The translations under genes and the position numbers were made by a program. A stretch of 64,000 nt of DNA from Deltaproteobacteria bacterium (GTDB taxonomy: Bacteria > Desulfobacterota > Binatia > HRBIN30 > JACQVA1), in NCBI GenBank assembly GCA_016178705.1, contig JACOST010000002.1:1-64000 (forward strand). Direction: 5' to 3'. The notes below the pieces were generated by a model. The model searched no databases, was not told the origin of the DNA, and was given only the letters and a program-made list of their open reading frames with translations. This document shows, one piece after another, positions 53,813-64,000 of the stretch (position 1 is the first letter of the stretch; the number at the start of each line of letters is the position of its first letter).

Positions 53813-54118
53813 GTTGCTCGGCTTGTAATCAATTCGGACCGAGCGCGCAAATTGAGATTTTCAACGGATGAAGGTGAACTCGCGACGAAGGCACCAGGCA
53901 CCGCGACCTATGCGAGGCGAATCAATCTTGGCCGGACAAGTCTCACCACGAAGGCACGAAGCGCACGAAAAGAACTGGCGAAGGAGAATTTCATGAGTCC
54001 CAGCTTCAACTCATTGCCAATGAGGCTACGACCAGCCGCCCGAGAGCATTTCCGAGGCCGTCCTTCGTGATCTTCGTGCTTTCGTGGTGAGCTCCAATTG
54101 TCACATCGCAATTGATTC
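53813..54118. other. Intergenic region with a long inverted repeat
   Basis: No gene. Most of it is the inverted-repeat element 53942-54091 described separately. It also separates the pyrimidine-recG operon from the aminotransferase cluster, both on the minus strand, so it must hold the promoter for the latter. Confidence 0.5.
53942..54091. repeat. 150-bp element with 28-bp inverted arms
   Basis: CTCACCACGAAGGCACGAAG begins the left arm (53942-53969) and CTTCGTGCTTTCGTGGTGAG ends the right arm (54064-54091); pairing extends about 28 bases with few mismatches around a 94-base centre. This is a non-coding interspersed element type found in many uncultured bacteria. Confidence 0.8.
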
Positions 54119-56650
54119 TCACCCGATCTCCGCCAGTTCCAATCGTCCCGCCCAGCGGTGGCGGAGGACGGCGCGGAGTTGTGCGGACTCGGGACTGCTC
54201 AACGTCGGATCGTGTGCGAGCCAGCCCTGTGCGGCGCGGCGGGCTTCGTCGAGCATGCGGCTGTCGCGGATGAGATTGGTAACGCGAAAATCCGGCAACC
54301 CAGATTGGCGCGTGCCGATGAAATCCCCCGGGCCGCGGATCTCCAAATCGATCTCGGCGATCTTGAAGCCGTCAGTCGTGCGCTCCATCGCCTTGAGGCG
54401 GCGGTACGCATCGTCGCCTGCGTAGGCGGGGCCGACGAGAATGCACGTCGAGGCGTCGCTACCGCGGCCGACTCGCCCGCGCAATTGATGGAGTTGCGCC
54501 AGTCCGAACCGCTCGGCGTGCTCGACCACCATCACCGTTGCGTTCGGCACGTCGATGCCGACTTCGATCACCGTGGTACTCACCAGCAACTGCAGATCAC
54601 CCGCCTTGAAGCGACGCATCACCTGATCCTTCTCGCGGCCCTTCATGCGGCCATGAATCAGGCCGACGCGATAGTCGGCGAAGACGGTGCGCGCCAGCTC
54701 ATTGGCCATCGTGGTCGCGTCACGCAGCTCCGCTTTGTCGCTCGCATCGACCAGCGGATACACAACGTAGCCCTGTCGGCCGGCGTCGAGTTCGCGCTTC
54801 GCCAATGCGTAGACTTTCTGCCGATCGCTTTCGCGAAAGACCAGCGTGCGGATTGCTTGCCGCCCCGGCGGCAACTCGTCGAGCAGCGAGACATCGAGAT
54901 CGCCGTACAGCGTCATCGCCAGCGTGCGCGGGATCGGCGTAGCGCTGAGCAACAGAATGTCCGGCGGCGGAGCCGCACCGCCGCCGCTCAGGCCGCGCAA
55001 GGCCGCACGCTGCAACACCCCGAAGCGATGCTGCTCGTCGATCACGCCGAGTCCCACCGCTTTGAAGCGGACACCGTCCTGGATCAACGCGTGCGTGCCG
55101 ACCGCGATCTGAATGTCGCCAGATTCAAAACCGGCTTCGATCTCGCGCCGTCGCGCGCGCGGCACCTCGCCGGTCAGCAACGCGGCGCGCAGTCCCAGCG
55201 TCTCAGCCCACTGTCCGACGGTGCTGAAGTGCTGTTCGGCAAGCAATTCGGTCGGCGCCATGAACGCCGCCTGCAGTCCATTTTCGATCGCCACTAGCGC
55301 GGCGAACAGCGCCACGATGGTTTTGCCGCTGCCGACGTCGCCTTGCACGAGGCGATGCATCGGATGCGGCGCCTTGAGATCGGCGTAGATCTCGCCGATC
55401 ACGCGCTGCTGCGCGGCGGTGAGCGCGAACGGCAGCTGCGCCGTGAGTCGATCCGTCAACTCGCCGCGTCGTGGCAGCGAACGGCCGGCCTCGATCGCAA
55501 TCGAGCGCCGCTTCAACGCCAAGCCGAGTTGCAGGTAGAAGAGTTCGTCGAACACCAGGCTGCGATGCCCCATTGATGCGAACGTGTTCAGCCGCATCAC
55601 ATCGGCATCGCGTGCCGGTCGATGCACCACTTCCATCGCGTGTGTGAGGTCGGCGACACGCATCTGCTTCGCGACCGATTCGGGCAACGCGCTTGGCACG
55701 CGCGCCGCCCATTCGCCGACCGCTTGCTGCACGATCTTGCGCATCACGCCGACGCTCATCGCCGCCGGCTTGTTGTACACCGGCAGAATCCCCTGCCCGC
55801 CCGCATCGGGATCGGTCTCGATCTCCGGGTGAACAATGCGCTTCAAACCGCTCGGTGCGCCTTCAACCTTGCCGTGGACCAACACGCGCTGGCCAACCTT
55901 AAAGCGATTCTTGAAGTAGGCGACCTGGTGGTACCAGGTGAGCGCGAGCAATCCACTGTCGTCGCGCAGCGAGCCTTCGAGGATGCGGCGTTGGCTGCGC
56001 CCGACGTGGCGCTCATCGAGGTGCGCAATCTCGCCAATCACACTGCCCTCTTCGCCGACGCGCAGCTCGCGCACGGTGCGTAGTGTGCGCCGGTCTTCGT
56101 AGCGAAAGGGCAAATGATAGAGCAGGTCCTCAACCGTACGCAGACCAAGCTTGCGAAACTGATCGGCCCGCTGCGGCCCAACACCACGCACGAATTGAAC
56201 GGACTGCTTGAGCGCGTCGAGGCTGGTCGCGAAATCCCCGTCGCTGCGGTGATACGTTGGGGTCGGCTGTACCGCCGCTGCTGCCGCCGGCGGTTCGGGC
56301 GAGCGCGACACTCGCCCGCTCGCCCCCGAAGATGCAATCGCCGATGCGGGCAATCCCAACGACGCGACCACCTCACGCACGGCGCGCGCCCACTCAGTGC
56401 GATCCGCCGGCGGCTGACTTGCGTACTGTTCCAGCGCCGCGCACAGTTCGCTGACGTGATCGCGTTGCGCGGCCGGCACCTGATCGAGCAGCGCACGCCC
56501 GCGCGCGGCCAACGCCGCCGCCGGCACGCTGACCGCCGCGCGCGGGTTGCGCAGCAGGAAGTCCAGCGGCGCCGCCACCGCTGCGATAAAACTACTCAGC
56601 GCGTCCGCGTCAGCTCCGGGCACCGATGCGGGGTTCGTGCGCGACGGCAC
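54119..56650 (-). CDS. recG: ATP-dependent DNA helicase RecG
   Basis: 843 residues. GTG 56650 has AGGAG seven bases upstream but overlaps the end of carB by 41 bases. An N-terminal region of about 150 residues not found in E. coli RecG precedes the wedge domain ([20 protein letters not shown]). Helicase motifs: Walker [27 protein letters not shown] (DEQH), [42 protein letters not shown]. It remodels stalled replication forks. It is the last gene of the pyr-car cluster. Confidence 0.96.
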   Translation of the reverse strand: MPSRTNPASVPGADADALSSFIAAVAAPLDFLLRNPRAAVSVPAAALAARGRALLDQVPAAQRDHVSELCAALEQYASQPPADRTEWARAVREVVASLGLPASAIASSGASGRVSRSPEPPAAAAAVQPTPTYHRSDGDFATSLDALKQSVQFVRGVGPQRADQFRKLGLRTVEDLLYHLPFRYEDRRTLRTVRELRVGEEGSVIGEIAHLDERHVGRSQRRILEGSLRDDSGLLALTWYHQVAYFKNRFKVGQRVLVHGKVEGAPSGLKRIVHPEIETDPDAGGQGILPVYNKPAAMSVGVMRKIVQQAVGEWAARVPSALPESVAKQMRVADLTHAMEVVHRPARDADVMRLNTFASMGHRSLVFDELFYLQLGLALKRRSIAIEAGRSLPRRGELTDRLTAQLPFALTAAQQRVIGEIYADLKAPHPMHRLVQGDVGSGKTIVALFAALVAIENGLQAAFMAPTELLAEQHFSTVGQWAETLGLRAALLTGEVPRARRREIEAGFESGDIQIAVGTHALIQDGVRFKAVGLGVIDEQHRFGVLQRAALRGLSGGGAAPPPDILLLSATPIPRTLAMTLYGDLDVSLLDELPPGRQAIRTLVFRESDRQKVYALAKRELDAGRQGYVVYPLVDASDKAELRDATTMANELARTVFADYRVGLIHGRMKGREKDQVMRRFKAGDLQLLVSTTVIEVGIDVPNATVMVVEHAERFGLAQLHQLRGRVGRGSDASTCILVGPAYAGDDAYRRLKAMERTTDGFKIAEIDLEIRGPGDFIGTRQSGLPDFRVTNLIRDSRMLDEARRAAQGWLAHDPTLSSPESAQLRAVLRHRWAGRLELAEIG

Positions 56651-59600
56651 GGTGATACTCCTGCAGCGGGCAGACGCGCAGCGCTTCGCGCCGCAAACAC
56701 GCGACGCCTTCTGCGGCGGCGGCAGCAGCCGCGACGGTGGTGAAGTACGGCACTCGACACTCCAGTGCGCTGCGTCGAATCGAGTACGAATCTTGATGCG
56801 ATCCGATCCCCATCGGTGTGTTGATCACCATCGCAATGTCGCCGGCACGAATCGCGTCGACCGTATGCGGGCTGCCGTCGGCGACCTTGTTGATGGTCGA
56901 CACCTTGAGTCCACCGTCGCGCAGACACGCAGCCGTGCCCGCCGTCGCCAGCAAGCGGAATCCTTCCTGCACCAAGCGCCGTGCGATCAACAGCACCGCG
57001 GGCTTGTCTTCGTCAGGTACGCTAATAAACGCCGTGCCACTGACCGGCAACACGTTTCCCGCGGCGATCTGCGCCTTGGCGAACGCCGCGCCGAAGGTGC
57101 GATCGATGCCCATCACCTCGCCGGTCGATTTCATTTCCGGCCCGAGCAGCGTGTCGACGTTGGCGAATTTCGCGAACGGAAACACCGCTTCCTTCACCGA
57201 GATATGCGAGGGGATGATCTCTTCGGTGAAGCCAAGTTCGCGCAGAGATTTGCCGAGCATGACGCGCGCGGCCAGCTTCGCCAGCGGCGCGCCGATCGCT
57301 TTGCTGACGAACGGCACCGTGCGCGACGCGCGCGGGTTCACTTCGAGAATGTACACAGCCTCACCCTTCACCGCGAACTGCACGTTCATCAAGCCGATGA
57401 CTCCGAGTTCGCGGGCCAGTGCCTGAGTTTGGCGCCGGACTTCATTCTGCACCGCCATCGGTACCGTGGTCGGCGGCAACGAACACGCGCTATCGCCCGA
57501 ATGCACGCCGGCGCGTTCAATGTGCTCCATGATGCCGCCCACTACCACCAGCTCGCCATCGCTGATCGCGTCCACGTCTAGTTCGATGGCGTCTTCTAGA
57601 AATTTATCGATCAGCACCGGACGGTCCGCCGCCAGGTCGACCGCGCGCGCCATGTAGCCACGCAGCGCCGACTCTTCGTACACGATTTCCATCGCCCGTC
57701 CGCCGAGAACGTACGATGGCCGCACGAGGACCGGGTATCCGATGCTGGCCGCGATTCGTACGGCATCATCCACCGTGCGCGCGATACCGTTCGCCGGCTG
57801 CTTGAGACCCAGATGGGTCAGCATCGCGGCGAAGCGCTCACGGTCCTCCGCGCGATCGATGGCGTCGGGCGAGGTGCCGAGGATCTTCACCCCGGCCTGT
57901 TCGAGCGGCACGGAGAGCTTCAACGGCGTCTGGCCACCGAACTGGACGATCACGCCATGCGGCTTTTCGCGCGCGATGATGCCGAGCACGTCCTCGCGCG
58001 TCAGCGGCTCGAAGTAGAGTTTGTCGGACGTATCGTAGTCGGTGCTGACGGTCTCCGGGTTGCAATTGACCATGATGGTCTCGTACCCGTCTTCCCTCAA
58101 CGCGAACGCGGCGTGCACGCAGCAGTAATCAAACTCGATGCCTTGGCCAATGCGATTGGGGCCGCCGCCGAGGATCATCACCTTCTTGCGGCTGGTTACG
58201 GCCGACTCGTCTTCGTCATCGTACGTCGAGTAGAGATACGGCGTGAACGCCGCGAACTCGGCGCCACAGGTATCGACCATCTTGTAGACCGGTTCGATGC
58301 CGGCGCGCAGCCGTGCCTGGCGAATGTCCTCCTCCGTCCCGCCGGTAAGTTGAGCGAGACGAATGTCGGAGAAACCCATGGCCTTGGCGCGTCGCAGCAC
58401 GTCGGTCTGGGTCGCGCCGACACCGGAGGTGCGGATCTCCTCTTCGAAAGAGACAATTTGACGGATGTTCCCCAGGAACCACGGATCGATCTTTGAAAGC
58501 TCGAAAATGCGCTCGGTGGAGAAGCCGGCGCGATAGGCTTCAGCGATGTACCAGAGGCGGCGGGCGGCTGGCACGCGCAAGCGTTCTTCCAGTTCCGCTC
58601 CTGAGGATTTCGTCCCGCGCCCTTTGTCGTCGAAGCCGTACGAGTCGATTTCGAGCGAGCGAATCGCCTTCTGCAGCGACTCCTTGAAGGTCCGACCGAT
58701 CGCCATCGCTTCGCCGACCGACTTCATCTGCGGTCCGAGCCGGTCGGCCGCGGCGGGAAATTTTTCGAACGTGAAGCGCGGAATCTTGGTGACCACGTAG
58801 TCGATCGTCGGCTCGAACGACGCCGGCGTCTCGCGCGTGATGTCGTTGCGAATCTCGTCGAGCGTGAAGCCGACTGCCAGCTTCGCCGCAATCTTCGCGA
58901 TCGGGAAGCCGGTCGCTTTGCTCGCCAGCGCCGAGCTGCGCGACACGCGCGGATTCATTTCGATGATCACCAGTCGCCCGTTGTCGGGGTGGACGGCGAA
59001 TTGAATGTTCGATCCTCCCGTATCGACACCGATCTCGCGGATGATGGCGAGCGCGGCGTTGCGCATGATTTGATATTCCTTGTCGGTGAGCGTCTGCGCC
59101 GGCGCCACCGTGATGCTGTCACCGGTGTGTACGCCCAAGGCATCGAAGTTTTCGATCGAGCAGATGATGACGACGTTGTCCTTCACGTCGCGCATCACTT
59201 CGAGTTCGAACTCCTTCCATCCGGCGATCGATTCTTCGATCAACACTTCGCTGGTCGGTGAGGCATCGAGTCCCCACCGCACCACGGTCTCGAACTCTTC
59301 CGGCGTGTTGACGATCCCACCGCCGGTGCCGCCCAACGTCCGCGACGGCCGGACGATGAGCGGCAACCCGAGTTGATCGCGCACCGCGACGGCATCTTCA
59401 AACGTATGCGCGTAACCGCTGCGCGGCAGATCGAGGCCGATGCGCTCCATCGCCGCTTTGAACAGGTCGCGATCTTCCGCCTTCTTGATCGCCGGCAGCT
59501 TGGCGCCAATCAGCTCGACGTTGTAGCGATCGAGGATGCCGCGCTCGGCAAGCTCGATCGCCATGTTGAGCCCCGTCTGCCCGCCGATGGTCGGCAGCAG

Positions 59601-59855
59601 CGCGTCGGGCCGCTCCGTCGCAATGATCTGCTCCAGCATCTCCACGGTGATCGGCTCGATGTACGTGCGATCGGCGAAATCGGGATCGGTCATGATCGTC
59701 GCCGGGTTCGAGTTGATGAGGATGACCTTGAAGCCTTCCTCCTTGAGCGCCTTGCACGCCTGCGTACCCGAGTAGTCGAACTCGCACGCCTGGCCGATCA
59801 CGATGGGGCCTGAACCGATGAGGAGGATCGAGTGGATGTCAGTGCGTTTGGGCAT
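56610..59855 (-). CDS. carB: Carbamoyl-phosphate synthase large chain
   Basis: 1081 residues in the usual two-half layout. First half (carboxyphosphate): [59 protein letters not shown]; second half (carbamoyl-P): [55 protein letters not shown]-terminal MGS-like domain ([18 protein letters not shown]) for allosteric control. With CarA it makes carbamoyl phosphate for arginine and pyrimidines. The last twenty residues lie in the overlap with recG. ATG start. Confidence 0.97.
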   Translation of the reverse strand: MPKRTDIHSILLIGSGPIVIGQACEFDYSGTQACKALKEEGFKVILINSNPATIMTDPDFADRTYIEPITVEMLEQIIATERPDALLPTIGGQTGLNMAIELAERGILDRYNVELIGAKLPAIKKAEDRDLFKAAMERIGLDLPRSGYAHTFEDAVAVRDQLGLPLIVRPSRTLGGTGGGIVNTPEEFETVVRWGLDASPTSEVLIEESIAGWKEFELEVMRDVKDNVVIICSIENFDALGVHTGDSITVAPAQTLTDKEYQIMRNAALAIIREIGVDTGGSNIQFAVHPDNGRLVIIEMNPRVSRSSALASKATGFPIAKIAAKLAVGFTLDEIRNDITRETPASFEPTIDYVVTKIPRFTFEKFPAAADRLGPQMKSVGEAMAIGRTFKESLQKAIRSLEIDSYGFDDKGRGTKSSGAELEERLRVPAARRLWYIAEAYRAGFSTERIFELSKIDPWFLGNIRQIVSFEEEIRTSGVGATQTDVLRRAKAMGFSDIRLAQLTGGTEEDIRQARLRAGIEPVYKMVDTCGAEFAAFTPYLYSTYDDEDESAVTSRKKVMILGGGPNRIGQGIEFDYCCVHAAFALREDGYETIMVNCNPETVSTDYDTSDKLYFEPLTREDVLGIIAREKPHGVIVQFGGQTPLKLSVPLEQAGVKILGTSPDAIDRAEDRERFAAMLTHLGLKQPANGIARTVDDAVRIAASIGYPVLVRPSYVLGGRAMEIVYEESALRGYMARAVDLAADRPVLIDKFLEDAIELDVDAISDGELVVVGGIMEHIERAGVHSGDSACSLPPTTVPMAVQNEVRRQTQALARELGVIGLMNVQFAVKGEAVYILEVNPRASRTVPFVSKAIGAPLAKLAARVMLGKSLRELGFTEEIIPSHISVKEAVFPFAKFANVDTLLGPEMKSTGEVMGIDRTFGAAFAKAQIAAGNVLPVSGTAFISVPDEDKPAVLLIARRLVQEGFRLLATAGTAACLRDGGLKVSTINKVADGSPHTVDAIRAGDIAMVINTPMGIGSHQDSYSIRRSALECRVPYFTTVAAAAAAAEGVACLRREALRVCPLQEYHRAVAHEPRIGARS

Positions 59856-59884
59856 GGCTTAACGCGATCTCTCGTCTCGTACCC

Positions 59885-59963
59885 GTAGGGGCGAGGCATG
59901 CCTCGCCCTCCTCGCCCTCGTGGGGGAGCCCCGCGCGACGGGCGACGCATGCGTCGCCCCTAC
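59885..59963. repeat. Inverted repeat between carA and carB
   Basis: GTAGGGGCGAGGCATGCCTC and GCATGCGTCGCCCCTAC mark two self-complementary arms, 59885-59908 and 59940-59963, that also pair with one another. It is the GTAGGGGCGA...GCCCCTAC intergenic family. The carA-carB gap of 137 bases is the only substantial gap within the pyr operon. Confidence 0.8.
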
Positions 59964-59992
59964 ACTTGATTCCGACCATCCGCCACACCCCA

Positions 59993-61129
59993 TCAGCCAT
60001 CAGCGCGAAACCCCATCATCTTCAAGAACCGCACAAACAAATGATTCGCGTCGTGTGGACCGGGCGATGCCTCGGGATGGTACTGCACGGAGAACAGCGA
60101 CGCGTCGGGTTTGGCGAGTCCCTCGACGGTCTGGTCGTTCAGGTTCACGTGGGTCAGCTCGGCTGTCCCCTTCAGCGACTCGATGTCGACCGCGAATCCG
60201 TGGTTCTGGCTGGTGATCTCCACCTTGTGCGTAGTAAGGTCCATCACCGGTTGATTGCCGCCGTGATGACCGAACTTGAGTTTGTACGTGCGGCCGCCGA
60301 GCGCCAGGCCGAGCATCTGATGGCCGAGGCAGATGCCGAAGATCGGCCGCTTGCCGATCAGCTCGCGCACGATGCCGGCGTACGGTCCAACGTCGGGATC
60401 ACCGGGACCGTTGGAAAGGAAGATGCCGTCGGGGTTCATGCTGAGCGTTTCCGCCGCCGAGGCGGTGGCCGGCACGACGCGCACACGGCAGCCCGCGGTG
60501 ACGAGATTGCGCAGGATGTTCCGCTTGATGCCGTAGTCGTAGGCGATCACGAAGGGTCCCTGGTCTCTGGTTTGTGGTCTCTGGTTAGCGTGCTGGTAGC
60601 CTTGCTCCAACGACCACGTTGACTCGTCCCATTCGTACGGCTTTGCGCAGGTGACTTCTTTCACCAAGTCGCGTCCGATCAATCCTGGCGATGCCTTCGC
60701 CTTCGCGACTAGTGCCTGCGGGTTGAGGTCGGTGGTCGACAGCACGGCTTCTTGCGCCCCGTGTTCGCGCAGCCGCCGCACTAACGCGCGCGTGTCGATG
60801 CCTTGGATCGCTGGAATCCTGTTCGCGACGAGGTACTCGCGCAAACTCTGCTGCGCGCGCCAGTTACTCGGCTGCTCCCAATACTCCTTGACGATGAAGC
60901 CTTGCAGGAACGGCCGACTCGATTCCACATCCTCGCGGTTCACCCCGACGTTGCCGATCTCCGGATACGTCATCGCGACGAGTTGCCCGCGATACGATGG
61001 ATCGGTGAGGATCTCCTGATAGCCGGTCATCGAGGTATTGAAGACCACTTCGCCGACCGCTTCGCCGGCCGCGCCGAACGACTCGCCCGTAAACACCGTC
61101 CCGTCGGCGAGCGCCAACATCGCCTTCAT
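59993..61129 (-). CDS. carA: Carbamoyl-phosphate synthase small chain
   Basis: 378 residues from ATG 61129, which overlaps the pyrC stop by four bases. The N-terminal domain has [20 protein letters not shown] and [17 protein letters not shown]. The C-terminal glutaminase has the nucleophile Cys in [16 protein letters not shown] and His/Glu in [12 protein letters not shown]. Between them, at roughly residues 183-192, [12 protein letters not shown] is encoded by a 12-bp direct repeat not expected in the family. It supplies ammonia to CarB. Confidence 0.96.
   Translation of the reverse strand: MKAMLALADGTVFTGESFGAAGEAVGEVVFNTSMTGYQEILTDPSYRGQLVAMTYPEIGNVGVNREDVESSRPFLQGFIVKEYWEQPSNWRAQQSLREYLVANRIPAIQGIDTRALVRRLREHGAQEAVLSTTDLNPQALVAKAKASPGLIGRDLVKEVTCAKPYEWDESTWSLEQGYQHANQRPQTRDQGPFVIAYDYGIKRNILRNLVTAGCRVRVVPATASAAETLSMNPDGIFLSNGPGDPDVGPYAGIVRELIGKRPIFGICLGHQMLGLALGGRTYKLKFGHHGGNQPVMDLTTHKVEITSQNHGFAVDIESLKGTAELTHVNLNDQTVEGLAKPDASLFSVQYHPEASPGPHDANHLFVRFLKMMGFRADG
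60561..60586. repeat. 12-bp direct repeat inside carA
   Basis: TGGTCTCTGGTT occurs at 60561-60572 and 60575-60586. On the coding strand it gives the Gln/Arg/Asp-rich linker between the two CarA domains. It looks like a short repeat inserted in a tolerant loop. Confidence 0.75.
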
Positions 61130-62439
61130 GCGGATTTCCTCTTGCGCTCGTTGGCGGCGATGCGATGTATGACACGTCCACCGACAATGGTGGCGATGGC
61201 CTGCCCGACCATGTCCCAGCCGCCGAAGGGCGTGTTGCGACTCTTCGATTGCAGCCGCGCCGGATCCACGTGCCATTTGCGCTTGGGATCGATGATCGTC
61301 ACGTCAGCCGGTGCGCCGACTGCAAGGGAGCCGCCCGGAATGCCGAGAATCCTCGCCGGATTGGTGCTCATCGCCCGCACCAACACGTCGATGCTGATGC
61401 CCGCCTCCGCGCTCATTTTGAGCGCGAGCGGAACCGCGGTTTCCAGGCCGATGATGCCGTTGAGCGCGGCGTCGAACTCGACCTCCTTCTCGTCACGATG
61501 ATGGGGCGCATGATCAGTGGCGATCACGTCGAGTGTGCCATCGCGCACGCCGTCGCGCACTGCCGCGACGTCTTTCGCGGTTCGCAGGGGAGGATTCATC
61601 TTGGCGTTGGTGTTGTAACCGTCGACCGCCTCTTCCGTAAGGGTGAAGTGGTGCGGCGAGGCTTCGCCCGTCACTGCCACACCACGCGCCTTGGCCGCAC
61701 GAATTAGATCGATCGATCCCGCAGCACTGACATGCGCGATGTGGACGCGGCCGCCGGTTTGCTCGGCGAGCGCGATGTCACGCGCGACCATCACGGTCTC
61801 GGCCGCCACCGGCATGCCCTTCAAACCGAGGCGGAGCGACACGGCGCCCTCATTCATCACGCCGCCATTGGCGAGGCCGCGATCCTCTTCGTGCGCGATC
61901 ACCGGAATGCCGAACAGGCGCGTGTACTCCAGTGCGCGTCGCATCAGCTCGCCGTCCATGATCGGCTGGCCGTCATCCGACACCGCGACGATGCCGGCTT
62001 GGCGCATCTCACCGATTTCGGCGAGTCGCTCACCCCGTAGTCCGGCCGTCACCGCCCCGATCGGATACACGTGCACGAGATTCACGGCACGCGCGCGCTC
62101 GATGATCGACGCCGTTACCGCGCCGGCGTCGTTCACCGGATTCGTGTTCGCCATGCAGGCCACCGCCGTGAACCCGCCCGCCGCGGCCGCGCGCGATCCG
62201 CTTTCGATCGTCTCCTTGTACTCATAACCCGGTTCACGCAGGTGGACGTGCATGTCGATCAAACCCGGCAGGACCAAACAGCCGGCCGCATCGACGACCT
62301 CGCAGTCATTCGCAGCGATCGCGGCGGGCGCATCGATCGCCGCCACCACGCCGTCGCGCAGCAGCACGTCGCGTCGCGCGTTGAGCTGATTGGCCGGATC
62401 GACAACCGTGCCGCCGGTGATGAGCACGGCGTTCTTCAT
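61126..62439 (-). CDS. pyrC: Dihydroorotase
   Basis: 437 residues, multifunctional-class (type I) dihydroorotase. Zinc ligands in [12 protein letters not shown] (HxH), [11 protein letters not shown] for substrate, HVSAAGS, and the catalytic Asp in ATDHAPHH. Also [15 protein letters not shown] 62439 overlaps the pyrB stop by four bases; the longer open frame upstream is out of frame with pyrB and rejected. It closes carbamoyl aspartate to dihydroorotate. All metal ligands appear present, so it should be active rather than a PyrC-like partner. Confidence 0.96.
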   Translation of the reverse strand: MKNAVLITGGTVVDPANQLNARRDVLLRDGVVAAIDAPAAIAANDCEVVDAAGCLVLPGLIDMHVHLREPGYEYKETIESGSRAAAAGGFTAVACMANTNPVNDAGAVTASIIERARAVNLVHVYPIGAVTAGLRGERLAEIGEMRQAGIVAVSDDGQPIMDGELMRRALEYTRLFGIPVIAHEEDRGLANGGVMNEGAVSLRLGLKGMPVAAETVMVARDIALAEQTGGRVHIAHVSAAGSIDLIRAAKARGVAVTGEASPHHFTLTEEAVDGYNTNAKMNPPLRTAKDVAAVRDGVRDGTLDVIATDHAPHHRDEKEVEFDAALNGIIGLETAVPLALKMSAEAGISIDVLVRAMSTNPARILGIPGGSLAVGAPADVTIIDPKRKWHVDPARLQSKSRNTPFGGWDMVGQAIATIVGGRVIHRIAANERKRKSA

Positions 62440-63449
62440 CCCGCCGATCTCCGCAACCGCGCCGGTTGCGCCGCTTCCAGCGGTTCGGTCGCTTCGCGAC
62501 TTCGCGGCTCGATCGCTTCGCGGCTGCGATTGACGAGCAGAAAGAGCACCGCCATGCGCAGGGCGACGCCGTTGGTGACCTGGTCCATGATGACCGAATA
62601 CGGACCATCGGCGACATCGCTGGCGATCTCGACGCCGCGGTTGATCGGACCGGGGTGCATGATGAGCACCTCGCGCTGCGCCAACTTCACCACCGCCTCG
62701 GTCACGCAGAAGTAGCGCGAGTACTCGTCGAGGCTGGGGAAGAAATTCGCACCCATACGCTCGTGCTGAATCCGCAAGGTCATGATCACGTCGACGCCGC
62801 GCACGCCTTCGGCCAAGTCCGACGTGATCGTCGCCCACTGGCTCAACTCGCGCGGCAGCAGCGTCGGCGGGCCAACCAAACGCACCTCGGCACCGAGCGC
62901 GCGCAGCGCATGCAGATTCGACCGCGCGACGCGGCTGTGCAGGATGTCGCCGACGATGGCGACCTTCAAGTTGTCGAGACTGCCGCGACGCTCGCGGATG
63001 GTGAGCAGATCGAGCAGGGCTTGCGTCGGATGTTCGTGCGACCCGTCGCCTGCATTGATGATCGGGCACTCGACGCGTTGGGCGAGGAAGTGCGGCGCCC
63101 CCGACGACGGATGGCGCAAGATGATGCCGTCGGGCCGCATCGCGGCGAGGTTGCGCGCGGTGTCGAGCAGCGTCTCGCCTTTGGTGACGCTGCTCGCCGC
63201 CGAACTCAGGCTGACGAAGTCGGCACTCATGCGCTTGGCTGCAATCTCGAACGACATGCGCGTGCGCGTGCTGGCTTCGTAGAACAGCGCCACGATGGTC
63301 TTGCCGCGCAGCGTCGGCACCTTCTTGATCTCGCGCTCCGAGATCTCGCGGAACGACGACGCCGTGTCGAGGATGTAAAGTAGATCGGCGCGGCTCATCC
63401 CTTCGAGTCCGAGCAGGTGACGGGCGGTGAATGTCGGCTCATTCGCCAT
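62436..63449 (-). CDS. pyrB: Aspartate carbamoyltransferase catalytic chain
   Basis: 337 residues. Carbamoyl-phosphate site EASTRTRMSFE; INAGDGSHEHPTQALLDLLT; substrate loops MTLRIQHERM and IMHPGPINRGVEI. Start at ATG 63449, with AGGAG six bases upstream lying over the pyrR stop codon, so translation is coupled. The last 25 residues (REAIEPRSREATEPLEAAQP and beyond) are a repetitive tail after the normal end of the domain. No pyrI regulatory chain is adjacent. Confidence 0.96.
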   Translation of the reverse strand: MANEPTFTARHLLGLEGMSRADLLYILDTASSFREISEREIKKVPTLRGKTIVALFYEASTRTRMSFEIAAKRMSADFVSLSSAASSVTKGETLLDTARNLAAMRPDGIILRHPSSGAPHFLAQRVECPIINAGDGSHEHPTQALLDLLTIRERRGSLDNLKVAIVGDILHSRVARSNLHALRALGAEVRLVGPPTLLPRELSQWATITSDLAEGVRGVDVIMTLRIQHERMGANFFPSLDEYSRYFCVTEAVVKLAQREVLIMHPGPINRGVEIASDVADGPYSVIMDQVTNGVALRMAVLFLLVNRSREAIEPRSREATEPLEAAQPARLRRSAG

Positions 63450-63452
63450 CAA

Positions 63453-64000
63453 TCACTCCTCCACACGCACGATGACCACCTCATCGCGTCCATCGCTTTC
63501 CACCAAGCGCACCTGCACCGACTCGTTGACGGCGGTCGGCAGGTTCTTCCCGACATAGTCGGCGCGAATCGGCAGCTCGCGATGGCCGCGATCGATGAGC
63601 ACGACGAGTTGCACGTTCTGCGGCCGGCCGAAGTCGACCAGCGCATCGAGCGCCGCGCGAACGGTGCGGCCGGTGAAGAGCACGTCGTCGACCAGCAGCA
63701 CGCGTCGATTGTCGATCGCAAAGCGGATGTCGGTACCCTGCACGATGGGCTGCTGGCGGCCGCGCGTCAGGTCGTCGCGGTACAGCGTGATGTCGATGAT
63801 CCCGGTCGGCAATTCCGCTGATTCGATCGCCGCGATCTTCGCGCGCAGTCGCTCTACGATATGCACGCCGCGCGAACGGATGCCGATCAAGACGAGGTCG
63901 GCGGTGCCCTTGTTGTGTTCGAGGATCTCGTGCGCGATGCGGGTGAGCGCGCGATCGACGCCTTGCGCGTCCATCGCCACGCGCTCATGAGCCGCGGTCT
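63453..64000 (-). CDS. pyrR: PyrR bifunctional protein, 5' end off the window
   Basis: At least 175 residues, reading to the window edge. Segments: [47 protein letters not shown] loop [20 protein letters not shown], and [19 protein letters not shown], all typical of PyrR. In-window GTG 63980 or ATG 63974 could be the start, but neither has a ribosome binding site and the frame stays open upstream, so the true start may lie beyond 64000. PyrR binds pyr mRNA to attenuate transcription in Firmicutes and has uracil phosphoribosyltransferase activity. It heads the pyr operon here. Confidence 0.9.
   Translation of the reverse strand, partial: TAAHERVAMDAQGVDRALTRIAHEILEHNKGTADLVLIGIRSRGVHIVERLRAKIAAIESAELPTGIIDITLYRDDLTRGRQQPIVQGTDIRFAIDNRRVLLVDDVLFTGRTVRAALDALVDFGRPQNVQLVVLIDRGHRELPIRADYVGKNLPTAVNESVQVRLVESDGRDEVVIVRVEE

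Overview
The window is high-GC bacterial DNA with densely packed genes, GGAGG-type ribosome binding sites, many GTG starts, lipoprotein signal peptides and a sigma-54 regulatory unit. There is no rRNA, tRNA, CRISPR array, prophage or complete insertion sequence. The gene set (P450, flavin-dependent monooxygenase, MaoC hydratases, MFE-2-like dehydrogenases, a B12-dependent acyl-CoA mutase, a GrdB-like selenoprotein) suggests a soil or sediment proteobacterium-like lineage, perhaps of the old Deltaproteobacteria or Binatota kind. That placement is inference; no marker gene here settles it.

Layout. 1-11.2 kb is an accessory stretch: P450, two SnoaL/NTF2-like proteins, a lipoprotein sulfatase with a dockerin-like tail, an LLM-family oxidoreductase, a zinc alcohol dehydrogenase, a GST, a GNAT protein, a lipoprotein and a two-gene MaoC hydratase. 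11.4-19.5 kb is transport: an APC permease, an ABC ATPase and double permease without a binding protein, a DedA protein, and a second APC permease with a USP-like tail. 20.2-29.3 kb is a complete kdp potassium-uptake operon (small ORF, kdpF, A, B, C, D) whose sensor is followed by an NtrC-type sigma-54 activator instead of KdpE; a good -24/-12 promoter lies just upstream. 29.4-35.0 kb holds a giant cyclase/AAA/TPR protein and a PII-AmtB ammonium pair. 35.5-39.5 kb holds a flippase-glycosyltransferase fusion, a methyltransferase, a CheY-like regulator and a 53-residue membrane protein. 39.8-44.2 kb holds two tandem SDRs, a TMTC-like membrane protein and a selenoprotein with an in-frame UGA.

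44.2-64 kb is almost entirely on the minus strand. From 53.8 kb down to 44.2 kb run an aminotransferase, homoserine dehydrogenase, GlpX, enoyl-CoA hydratase, a DUF2007-like protein, a two-subunit acyl-CoA mutase with isobutyryl-CoA mutase specificity residues, a geranylgeranyl-reductase-like flavoprotein, a small membrane protein, a BtuF-like protein and a lipoprotein. From 64 kb down to 54.1 kb runs the pyrimidine operon pyrR-pyrB-pyrC-carA-carB followed by recG, mostly with 4-bp overlaps.

The most notable items are the selenoprotein (43403-44170), the rewired KdpD/sigma-54 circuit with its promoter at 20219-20234, the ICM-type mutase, and the Wzx-GT2 fusion. Several families of short inverted repeats sit in the intergenic gaps.
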